A DNA stretch of 7,644 bases from Dysgonamonadaceae bacterium (lineage in GTDB: Bacteria; Bacteroidota; Bacteroidia; Bacteroidales; Azobacteroidaceae): contig JAITCT010000280.1 of the NCBI GenBank assembly GCA_031282925.1, forward strand, positions 1 through 7,644, read 5' to 3'. Shown here piece after piece: positions 1 through 5,688 of the stretch (its first letter is position 1; each line of letters begins with the position of its first letter). The translations under genes and the position numbers were made by a program. The notes beneath the pieces were generated by a model that worked only from the letters and a program-made list of their open reading frames with translations, was not told the DNA's origin and did no database searches.

Positions 1-720
1 AGTTCGTTCAAGGACGATTTTTATAAAGAATTGATTTCGCGTCTGCCGCTTAATTACCGGCTTGATCTGTATTTTCACCAATTCAACGAAAAGCTTTTTA
101 ATAATTTGATTATCGACAGTTTAGGGAAATACGATTTATATATCGTGACCAACTATATCAACGACGTTTATTACGATGTTTTAGACCGTCTGGATAACAG
201 TAAGGTGTTGCTTATCGACTTGGGAAAATTCAAAAAAGATAAATTTTCCTATGTTTGTCAGGGATTTGACACGACTTTATACGATTGCCTGACTTCCGGC
301 TTGGGTTTGATACGGAAATACGATGAAATACAGTTTATTTTTCCGTCGGAAGCCGAACATCCCAAGAGTTGTATTCCGTTTTATAAGAAGTTTTGTTTGG
401 ATAATAGGTTGAAACATAAATTATTGCGGCGACAGATGCGGATTTCGGATGTTAAGTCGGGTGTAGTTTATTTGCTTTCAAGACATTCCGAGGTAGTGGA
501 TTTTGTGAAAATTTGCCGTTCAAAAAATCTGAAATTGGGAAAAGATGTTGGTCTGATTACGTTCAACGATACGCCGATGCTCGAAGTAATCGAAAACGGA
601 ATTTCCGTTATATCTACCGATTTCAGGCAAATGGGAAAATTGACGGCTGAGTATATCCTGACTCGTCAAAAAATACAAACTTATATTCCTACACGACTGA
701 TTGTTCGGGGATCTTTGTGA
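1..720 (+). CDS. GntR-family transcriptional regulator, C-terminal effector-binding domain (5' partial)
   Basis: The reading frame is open from base 1 and ends at TGA 718-720, leaving 239 visible residues. It is the C-terminal, periplasmic-binding-protein-like half of a one-component regulator. Visible hallmarks are the start SSFKDDFYKEL, then LDLYFHQFN, a middle FIFPSEAEHP strand-loop, and the C-terminal run DVGLITFNDTPMLEVIENG, VISTDFRQMG and PTRLIVRGSL, which is how GntR regulators of Bacteroides-type genomes and LacI-type sensors end. Members are about 330 residues long, so roughly 90 residues carrying the winged helix-turn-helix are missing at the left edge; the TTG at 31 is an internal codon, not a start. 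Known for the family: a small ligand, often a sugar, binds this domain and changes operator binding in the cytoplasm. Inferred: it controls a carbohydrate locus to the left. The ligand cannot be named. A LacI-family assignment is the main alternative, because the DNA-binding domain is not visible. Confidence 0.85.
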   Translation, partial: SSFKDDFYKELISRLPLNYRLDLYFHQFNEKLFNNLIIDSLGKYDLYIVTNYINDVYYDVLDRLDNSKVLLIDLGKFKKDKFSYVCQGFDTTLYDCLTSGLGLIRKYDEIQFIFPSEAEHPKSCIPFYKKFCLDNRLKHKLLRRQMRISDVKSGVVYLLSRHSEVVDFVKICRSKNLKLGKDVGLITFNDTPMLEVIENGISVISTDFRQMGKLTAEYILTRQKIQTYIPTRLIVRGSL

Positions 721-728
721 ACACTGTC

Positions 729-748
729 ATTTCCGCGCAGGCGGGAAA
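729..748. repeat. Short GC-rich palindrome resembling a dispersed intergenic repeat
   Basis: ATTTCC, then the 8-base core GCGCAGGC, then GGGAAA. It can fold as TTTCCGC against GCGGGAAA with one bulged G and a 4-base loop. Format and core closely resemble the Neisseria dRS3 element (ATTCCC, 8 bases, GGGAAT) and similar short palindromes seen between genes in other bacteria; that comparison is from memory. It sits just after the regulator stop but has no following T-run, so a role as an intrinsic terminator is weak. It could still protect the 3' end of the mRNA. Confidence 0.45.
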
Positions 749-975
749 CAACGTTCGGCGGAGCCAATAACAGGCTTCACAACCGCACTGCAACAATTTG
801 AAATGCACCCAAGCGAACAGAAAAGTTCCGAAAATCTACACAGATGCCGTAAATTCACGCGGAAATTTGTCGTTGCGGAATGTATATTCGTTGAAAATTA
901 ATGTTTGATCAAGTGAACGATGCAACGAATCTTCACCGTTCGCCATTAACCTGCAATAACAGCGTCTGAAAAAAT

Positions 976-1006
976 AATTTGCGTTCCCGACTTTTGAATG
1001 CAAATT
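976..1006. repeat. Hairpin upstream of the surface-protein promoter, sharing an arm with the downstream terminator
   Basis: AATTTGCGTTC (976-986) pairs with GAATGCAAATT (996-1006) over 11 bp with one G-T wobble (983/999) and a 9-base loop. The left arm, with one more base, is the same 12-mer TAATTTGCGTTC found at 5525-5536 in the left arm of the hairpin that follows the surface-protein gene. The hairpin lies about 35 bases upstream of the -33 region. It may be a weak terminator for transcription arriving from the left, a protein-binding site, or one copy of a small dispersed palindromic repeat. It is A/T-rich and has no strong T-tract after it. Confidence 0.5.
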
Positions 1007-1040
1007 GCCGCCATCATTTCATAAAAAATTTCGTGTATTT

Positions 1041-1073
1041 ATTGTGTTATATTATTTATTTTATATACCTTTG
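1041..1073 (+). promoter_or_regulatory. Predicted Bacteroidota sigma-ABfr-type promoter of the surface-protein gene
   Basis: TACCTTTG at 1066-1073 matches the Bacteroidota -7 consensus TAnnTTTG exactly. ATTG at 1041-1044 is a reasonable -33 element (consensus TTTG), 21 bases upstream of the -7 box. Transcription should start near 1078-1081, giving a short leader of about 25 bases before the ATG at 1105. The leader is A-rich (AAAAATCATAAAAGG), as is common for translation starts in this phylum, with no well-spaced Shine-Dalgarno. The promoter also argues against starting the protein at the upstream in-frame TTG (979), which lies before the predicted transcript start. Confidence 0.65.
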
Positions 1074-1104
1074 TAACAATATTAACCTGAAAAATCATAA
1101 AAGG

Positions 1105-4100
1105 ATGAAAAACTTAAATTTATTTTTAGTATTTTGTACCGTTTGCTTTGTACAAATGCAGGTACAGGCAGGCGAGTGGTCGGAACGTCGATATTTCAAA
1201 ACATCCGGATACGGAGAATGGAATGTTTGGTATGAGTATAACTATTCGACTCAGACGCTTTGGATTGGAGGAGAGGGTCCCATGCCGGATTCGGATCAGA
1301 ATAACAGCAGGTGGTGGGACTATGCGTATTGGTACACTTTTGATCACGCAGCCTGGAAATTTCATTGGCTTATAGATAAGTTTATTGATCTTCTGATAGG
1401 GCATCCCGTTAAGTTCGAACCTGTAGTTTGGAGAAATACCGGGGGACATCTGGATAATACCTATGCCTATCCGATTAGACACCTTTATATTGAAAAAGGG
1501 ATAACCCATGTCGGTGCATGGTGTTTTCAAGGCCTGCAGTTGCTGGAAACTGTTGAATTTGAATATCGTGATCATGTTTCTATTGGCGCAAACGCTTTTA
1601 ATGGCTGTTCCAAACTGACTTCCTTGAAATTCCCTTACTCAATGAAATCTATAAGTATCGGGAATGAGGCTTTTAAGAATTGTACCGGTTTAAAATCCGT
1701 CGAACTCTCTACCGAGAAAGGTGTAAGCAATGCTGTAACCATTGGGAAAGCCGCTTTTCAAGGTTGTTCCGATATGACTGATTTCTCCGGAGATGCAGAA
1801 GTAATGGTAACAGAGATTGCAGACAATACTTTTAACGGTTGTTCCAAATTGGCCCACTGCTACATTGCACAGGATATAAAACGTATCGGAGATGGAGCTT
1901 TCTACGGTTGTGCCGGTTTGACCTCCATCAATATTCCTGCTACCGTAACAAGTATTGGCGCTTATGCTTTTGCAGGAAGCGGATTAACTTCCGTCACTCT
2001 TTCCAACAACCTGAAAAATATCAGTGACGGGGCTTTTGCCGATTGTACCGGATTGACCTTCATCAACATTCCTGCTACCGTAACAAATATTGGCGCTTAC
2101 GCTTTTGCAGGAAGCGGGTTAACTTCCGCCACTGTCGGGTCCGGCGATATCGGAAATTTCGCTTTTGCGGACTGTACCGGATTGACTTCCGTCACTGTCG
2201 GGTCCGACGTGAACAGTATCGGATATTCCGCTTTTGCGGGCTGTACCCGCTTGGCTTCCTTTACCAACAGCAAACCAGTACCGCAAAATATACAGGTGCT
2301 TACATTCGACAGAGTTAACCTGAACGGCGTTACGCTTTACGTTCCCGCCAAATCGGATGTAATCTATACAAGTACAATCGGATGGATGTATTTCGGGCGC
2401 TTCGGTATCATAGGGAGCAACGTAACAAGGGAGATTCCCCAAAGCATCACCCTTGACAAATCTTCTGCCGTCCTGCCTGTCGGGACAAGCGAAACGTTAA
2501 CGGCTATTTTTTCGCCCTCACATACAACCTCAAACGTAATCTGGAGCAGCACCAATCCATTGGTGGCTACCGTATCGGCTAACGGTGAAGTAAGTGCTAT
2601 CGCCCCGGGCGAGGCTACCATCGTAGCCACCTCGGTATATGGATCCAAAATAGCTACCTGCCCTGTAACGGTTATTGCTCACGTTGCAAGCGTCAGCCTC
2701 AACAAATCTGCTACTACCATGCTTATCAGAACATCCGAGATACTGACGGTTACCGTTTCGCCTCCAGACGCTATAAACAAAGAGGTAACCTGGAGCAGCA
2801 GCAATCCGGATGTTGCCAACGTGTCAAACGGTGTAGTTACCACTAATACCGGCGCAGGCGAGGCTATCATCACGGCCGCCACGGCAAATGGAAAAAAAGC
2901 AGATTGCAAGGTAACGGTTACTATTCCCGCTGCAGGCATTCACCTTAACAAATCTTCCGTAACCCTGTCTGTTAACTCATCCGAGACGCTAATGGCTACC
3001 GTTTCGCCTTCAGACGCTGTAAACAAAGAGGTAACCTGGAGTAGCAGCAATCCGGAGGTGGCTACCGTATCGAACGGTGTAGTTACCGCTAAGGCCGCAG
3101 GCGAGGCTACCATCACTGCTACCATGGCAGATGGGAAAAAAGCAGATTGCACGGTAACGGTTATTGTTCCCGCTACAGACGTCATCCTTAACAAATCTTC
3201 CGTAACCCTGTCTGTTAACTCGTCCGAGACGCTGACGGCTACCGTTTTTCCTCCAGGCGCTACAAAAAAAGAGGTAATCTGGAGCAGCAGTAATCCGGTG
3301 GTGGCTACCGTATCGGACGGTATAGTTACCGCTAAGAGCGCAGGCGTTGCCGACATCACAGTCACCACGGCAACTGAAGGCAAGCAAGCTGCGTGTCAAG
3401 TAACGGTTCCTGTTCCCGTTACAAGCGTCAGCTTCAGATCTCCTGCCGAGTTTATCGTCGGAATGTCCGCCGGGCTAACGGCTACTGTCCTGCCTCCAAA
3501 CGCTGCAAACAAAGCAGTAACATGGAGCAGCATCAATCCGGAGGTGGCTACCGTATCGGACGACGGTGAAGTTACCGCTAATGCTGCGGGTACAACTTTC
3601 ATTAAGGTTAAAACGAAAGATGGAGGGAAAACGGATTCTTGCGAGATAAACGTAAGGACAAGCAGCGATGCTACTTTAAGCAGTCTCACATACAACGGAT
3701 CATCCGTACCGGAATTTGACCCCGGCATTACCGATTATATGGTTACGGTAGAGAATAGCATAAGGAATATTACAATAAATGCAGAGGCAAGTTACCGGAC
3801 GGTATTCAATGTTAGCGGGGATATTGGAAAACATCCGATAAGCGTCGGGGAGAATATCTTTAACGTTACGGTTACCTTCGAAGGAATACCCATGAAGACA
3901 TATCGGTTGAACGTAAAACGGTTAAGCAATGATGCTACTTTAAGCAATCTCACATACGACGGATCACCCATACCGGGATTTGACCCCGCCTGTACCGAAT
4001 ATACGATTGCTGTGGGCAGTGATATCACAAACGTTGATACCAAAAAATTTGAATGCGAAACCTCTCATCCGGCAGCAAAAGCATCAATGAAATATGACGC

Positions 4101-5472
4101 CCTGCAATATCTTTTTACAATCCACGTTACGGCAGAAGACAACGCCACCCAAATATATCGAATAAGAGTAACAAGGTTAGGCAGTGATGCTACTTTATAC
4201 GAACTCATATTCAATGGATCGCGCATAATGGGATTTAGCCCCGCCACTACCGATTGTACGTTTGCTGTACCCAACGAGGTAACAAATATATACGAAATTA
4301 TACCCAAAACCTCTTGCCCGACAGCATCTGCAGTGGTGGAGGGTTCGACACGGTTAAATGTCGGCGACAATCCTTTTAAAATCACCGTTACGGCAGAAGA
4401 TGGATTCCAACAGGTATATCTGGTGAATGCAAGACGGTTAAGCAATGATGCTACTTTAAGCAGCCTCACATTCAACGGAACAGACGTAGAGGAATTCCAA
4501 TCCGATATCTTTGATTATTCGTTTGTGGTAAACCATAATGTAACAAGCGTTTCAATAGGAGCAACAGCAAATTACGCGAAAGCCGGTGTTAGCGGTGAAG
4601 GTTCCTATCCGGTAAGCGTTGGGGTTAACTCCTTTCCGATTACTGTTGTTTCCGAAGATTTAACGGATACAACCGAATATATCGTAACAGTCAAACGGTT
4701 AAACGGAAATACTTCATTAAAAGAAATTACCGTTAACGATCAAAATGTTGTTGCAACGAATGATTCTAATTACACTATTGCCGTTGAAAGCGATGTAAAA
4801 TATATTACCATAAATGCAATAGCAACTTGCCAATCAGCCGTTATTTCGGGCGACGTCGGAAGACGCTGGACAAATGTGGGGGATAACATCTTTACATTTA
4901 CGGTTACCGCCGAAGACACAACCATCAAGCAAATCTATAATCTAAATGTAAGACGGATGAGCGATGATGTTTCCCTGGAGACAGTTACGGTAAACGGAAC
5001 AGTCATCTCAAATGATACAATCACCGTAGATCACTCCGTATCAATGGCTACAATTGCGGCGAAAGCAACTCACGGATTAGCCTCCGTAGAAGGCAACGGG
5101 ACATATTCGTTGAATTTCGGTACAAACATTTTTCCAATTTTCGTTACCGCTGAAGACACAACACAAAAACAGTCTTACATAATAACAATAACACGCGCAT
5201 CACTTCCTTTTGTTGAGTTTCCCACTACTCCAACAACTATCGGCATTAACAATGTTGACGGACAGGATATAAAGGTATATACTTCAAACAATGTGTTGTA
5301 TGCATCTTCTCCTGTAGCCGAAACGGTTAACATCTATACCGTTACCGGAAAACTGTTATATAGCATACAAAAACCTGCCGGAGAAACGGCCCTGACCGTT
5401 AATCATTCCAAAGGGATATTAATTATACGGGGCGGTTCGGGATGGATAAAAAAATTGATGTTTGATAATTGA
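1105..5472 (+). CDS. Secreted BspA-like LRR / BIG2 / cadherin-like mosaic surface protein with T9SS sorting tail
   Basis: Encodes 1455 residues. I chose the ATG at 1105 because it follows the promoter and an A-rich leader and begins a classical signal peptide (MKNLNLFLVFCTVCFVQMQVQA, probable cleavage before Gly23). Residues 23-120 form a Trp/Tyr-rich N-cap. About 11 BspA-type leucine-rich repeats follow (about 125-430) with the recurring motif SIGxxAFxGCxxLTSV. Five BIG2 Ig-like domains of about 82 residues (445-853) show LNKSSVTL, VTWSSSNPEVATVS, AGEATITA and a late ADCxVTV. Six cadherin-like beta-sandwich domains of 80-87 residues (854-1365) begin SNDATLSSLTYNG and end YxLNVxRL. Residues about 1380-1455 resemble a type IX secretion (Por-type) tail. 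Expected fate: Sec export, then passage through the outer membrane to the surface. The role is inferred as adhesion to host, matrix or other cells; no catalytic domain is visible. It is probably monocistronic, with its own promoter and a strong terminator. Ligand and exact function are unknown. Confidence 0.9.
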   Translation: MKNLNLFLVFCTVCFVQMQVQAGEWSERRYFKTSGYGEWNVWYEYNYSTQTLWIGGEGPMPDSDQNNSRWWDYAYWYTFDHAAWKFHWLIDKFIDLLIGHPVKFEPVVWRNTGGHLDNTYAYPIRHLYIEKGITHVGAWCFQGLQLLETVEFEYRDHVSIGANAFNGCSKLTSLKFPYSMKSISIGNEAFKNCTGLKSVELSTEKGVSNAVTIGKAAFQGCSDMTDFSGDAEVMVTEIADNTFNGCSKLAHCYIAQDIKRIGDGAFYGCAGLTSINIPATVTSIGAYAFAGSGLTSVTLSNNLKNISDGAFADCTGLTFINIPATVTNIGAYAFAGSGLTSATVGSGDIGNFAFADCTGLTSVTVGSDVNSIGYSAFAGCTRLASFTNSKPVPQNIQVLTFDRVNLNGVTLYVPAKSDVIYTSTIGWMYFGRFGIIGSNVTREIPQSITLDKSSAVLPVGTSETLTAIFSPSHTTSNVIWSSTNPLVATVSANGEVSAIAPGEATIVATSVYGSKIATCPVTVIAHVASVSLNKSATTMLIRTSEILTVTVSPPDAINKEVTWSSSNPDVANVSNGVVTTNTGAGEAIITAATANGKKADCKVTVTIPAAGIHLNKSSVTLSVNSSETLMATVSPSDAVNKEVTWSSSNPEVATVSNGVVTAKAAGEATITATMADGKKADCTVTVIVPATDVILNKSSVTLSVNSSETLTATVFPPGATKKEVIWSSSNPVVATVSDGIVTAKSAGVADITVTTATEGKQAACQVTVPVPVTSVSFRSPAEFIVGMSAGLTATVLPPNAANKAVTWSSINPEVATVSDDGEVTANAAGTTFIKVKTKDGGKTDSCEINVRTSSDATLSSLTYNGSSVPEFDPGITDYMVTVENSIRNITINAEASYRTVFNVSGDIGKHPISVGENIFNVTVTFEGIPMKTYRLNVKRLSNDATLSNLTYDGSPIPGFDPACTEYTIAVGSDITNVDTKKFECETSHPAAKASMKYDALQYLFTIHVTAEDNATQIYRIRVTRLGSDATLYELIFNGSRIMGFSPATTDCTFAVPNEVTNIYEIIPKTSCPTASAVVEGSTRLNVGDNPFKITVTAEDGFQQVYLVNARRLSNDATLSSLTFNGTDVEEFQSDIFDYSFVVNHNVTSVSIGATANYAKAGVSGEGSYPVSVGVNSFPITVVSEDLTDTTEYIVTVKRLNGNTSLKEITVNDQNVVATNDSNYTIAVESDVKYITINAIATCQSAVISGDVGRRWTNVGDNIFTFTVTAEDTTIKQIYNLNVRRMSDDVSLETVTVNGTVISNDTITVDHSVSMATIAAKATHGLASVEGNGTYSLNFGTNIFPIFVTAEDTTQKQSYIITITRASLPFVEFPTTPTTIGINNVDGQDIKVYTSNNVLYASSPVAETVNIYTVTGKLLYSIQKPAGETALTVNHSKGILIIRGGSGWIKKLMFDN
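1480..2400 (+). repeat. BspA-type leucine-rich repeat region with a recent duplication
   Basis: Encodes about 11 LRR_5/BspA-type repeats of about 22-28 residues, with heads such as SIGANAFNGCSKLTSL, RIGDGAFYGCAGLTSI and SIGYSAFAGCTRLASF. The later repeats are more alike than the early ones. Bases about 1911-2000 recur at about 2046-2135, exactly 135 bases (45 residues, two repeats) further on, with only about 7 differences over 83 compared bases, mostly transitions. This points to a recent in-frame duplication. The Asp/Ala-Cys-Thr-Gly-Leu variant (ADCTGLT) occurs at two of the later repeats, also consistent with expansion of a two-repeat unit. BspA-type LRRs are known from adhesins such as BspA of Tannerella forsythia. 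Confidence 0.85.
2437..3663 (+). repeat. Five tandem BIG2 (bacterial Ig-like group 2) domain repeats
   Basis: Approximate units are 2437-2679, 2680-2931, 2932-3174, 3175-3417 and 3418-3663, most being 243 bases (81 residues). Each has an initial strand such as LNKSSVTLSVNSSETLTATV, the core VTWSSSNPxVATVSNGxVTA, a Gly-Glu-Ala-Thr-Ile turn, and a Cys two residues before the terminal VTV. Units 3 and 4 are the most alike at the DNA level: the segment beginning CTTAACAAATCTTCCGTAAC at 2944 recurs at 3187. Units 1 and 5 are the most diverged, as expected when expansion happens in the middle of an array. BIG2 domains are common structural or adhesive stalk modules in surface proteins such as intimins and invasins. 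Confidence 0.9.
3664..5199 (+). repeat. Six tandem cadherin-like beta-sandwich domain repeats
   Basis: Units run 3664-3924, 3925-4179, 4180-4440, 4441-4701, 4702-4959 and 4960-5199 (80-87 residues each). Each starts with SxDATLSSLTxNG or a variant, has FxPxxTDYTxxV in the first third, a Gly-rich turn followed by VGxNxFxITVTAED, and ends IYxLNVxRL. This is the pattern of the Pfam family 'cadherin-like beta sandwich' (PF12733), as I recall it. Unit 2 lacks the usual SGxxxxxVGxN turn and is diverged (FECETSHPAAKASMKYD). The DNA at the unit 1/2 boundary and the unit 3/4 boundary is identical over at least 27 bases (3919-3945 and 4435-4461), so these junctions share recombination substrate. Confidence 0.8.
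5240..5469 (+). other. Predicted type IX secretion (Por-type) C-terminal sorting domain
   Basis: The last 75 or so residues follow a Pro/Thr linker (FVEFPTTPTT). They contain VYTSNNVLYASSP, VNIYTVTGKLLYSIQKPAGE, then the final strand region GILIIRGGSGWIKKLMF. This order (short strand, 'VxIYxxxGKLL', 'PAGxT', 'KGIxIIR', basic C-terminus) is what type A T9SS sorting tails of Bacteroidales look like. Known role: it directs the protein through the type IX outer-membrane translocon, after which it is usually cleaved by a sortase-like protease and attached to anionic lipopolysaccharide. If right, the organism should encode PorT/SprA/GldKLMN homologues elsewhere. Confidence 0.7.
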
Positions 5473-5487
5473 TAATTCTCACTGCAA

Positions 5488-5506
5488 TCATTGCGAACCG
5501 CGAAGC
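5488..5506. repeat. Possible truncated dispersed repeat of the CATTGCGA...GCGAAGC type
   Basis: TCATTGCGAACCGCGAAGC strongly recalls one half of a palindromic repeat found between genes in many bacterial genomes, which normally continues through a GAAGCAATC right arm. Here the right arm is absent and the sequence runs straight into the 5516-5565 hairpin. The resemblance is from memory, and only 19 bases are involved. Confidence 0.3.
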
Positions 5507-5515
5507 TAATTTACG

Positions 5516-5565
5516 TAATTCGCGTAATTTGCGTTCAAAATTAGGAACGCGAATTACGCGAATTA
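5516..5565 (+). terminator. Strong 21-bp hairpin, likely terminator of the surface-protein gene
   Basis: The left arm 5516-5536 pairs with the right arm 5545-5565 around an 8-base loop (AAAATTAG). All 21 pairs form, with a single wobble (T5530/G5551). The sequence TCTTTT follows at 5566-5571 on the plus strand, fitting an intrinsic terminator 43 bases after the surface-protein stop. The T-rich tail is short and the stem starts A/T-rich, so it may also work as an mRNA-stabilising structure. The stem can form on the minus strand too, but no T-run follows there, so it is a weaker terminator for the mutase. The arms contain the units GCGTAATT and GAATTACGCG, suggesting a repeat-derived palindrome. 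Confidence 0.7.
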
Positions 5566-5632
5566 TCTTTTACACAAATACCTATTGAAAATTTATTCTT
5601 ATACTGCACACGGGATAGTTTTGTGCATAGAC

Positions 5633-5686
5633 GAGTTACGTACGAGTAACCCGTTTACTCGTAACTTGCAAAAACAAGAGTTACCC
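5633..5686 (-). repeat. Compound overlapping inverted repeats immediately after the mutase stop
   Basis: The words GAGTTAC/GAGTAAC and their complements recur five times. Perfect arms TACGAGTAA (5641-5649) and TTACTCGTA (5655-5663) enclose a 5-base loop. AGTTACG (5634-5640) can instead pair with CGTAACT (5660-5666). GTAACTTG (5661-5668) can pair with CAAGAGTTAC (5675-5684) with a 2-base bulge. These pairings compete for 5660-5666. The block begins 3 bases past the mutase stop (5689-5691) on the minus strand, so in its mRNA it forms the start of the 3' untranslated region. It may be a terminator or stabilising element, though no clear T-tract follows any of the stems. Confidence 0.45.
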
Positions 5687-5688
5687 CT

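Larger units (their letters stand above)
721..1104. other. Intergenic region between regulator and surface-protein gene
   Basis: This 384-base stretch has no convincing gene. A 66-codon frame opening at a TTG inside the regulator (701-901) has no recognisable protein features and overlaps the regulator's end, so I do not call it. The region holds a short GC-rich palindrome 9 bases after the regulator stop (729-748), a hairpin at 976-1006 and the promoter of the downstream gene at about 1041-1073. Between about 750 and 970 I see nothing I can name. Base composition turns strongly A/T-rich from about 1010 to the ATG at 1105, as expected for a promoter region. Confidence 0.7.
5473..5688. other. 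Convergent intergenic region rich in palindromes
   Basis: These 216 bases lie between the stops of two convergent genes and contain no credible gene. A 68-codon frame at 5585-5791 runs into the mutase on the opposite strand and has no protein-like features. From left to right it holds a fragment resembling a dispersed repeat (5488-5506), the large hairpin 5516-5565, an A/T-rich stretch with a weak 6-bp inverted repeat (TGCACA 5605 / TGTGCA 5622), and a compound set of overlapping inverted repeats (5633-5686) right after the mutase stop. Confidence 0.7.

Noticed and set aside
31..720. Start of the regulator at the TTG at base 31
   Set aside because: The frame is open to base 1 with residues that fit the family (SSFKDDFYKE), and the DNA-binding domain is absent, so the gene simply begins outside the window.
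701..901. 66-codon plus-strand frame overlapping the end of the regulator
   Set aside because: TTG start inside the regulator, no recognisable domain or start signal, and it reads through the GC-rich palindrome at 729-748.
979..1104. Extending the surface protein upstream to an in-frame TTG at 979 (42 extra residues)
   Set aside because: The extension covers the hairpin at 976-1006 and the predicted promoter, lies before the likely transcript start, and would bury the clear signal peptide that begins at the ATG at 1105.
1839..2318. Two Cys/Arg-rich plus-strand frames (62 and 91 codons) inside the LRR region
   Set aside because: They are a frame-shifted reading of the tandem LRR DNA and lie wholly inside a well-supported gene on the same strand.
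2437..3663. A CRISPR-like or noncoding tandem array
   Set aside because: The periodic repeats are 243-252 bases, keep one open reading frame and encode BIG2 domains; there are no short repeats with unique spacers.
1126..4475. Several minus-strand frames of 83-149 codons inside the surface-protein gene
   Set aside because: They repeat with the same period as the LRR, BIG2 and cadherin-like units of the plus-strand gene and have repetitive, non-globular compositions, so they are shadows of the repeats.
5605..5627. Inverted repeat TGCACA / TGTGCA as an operator
   Set aside because: Only 6 bp with an 11-base spacer, between two convergent gene ends where an operator has no gene to control; expected by chance.
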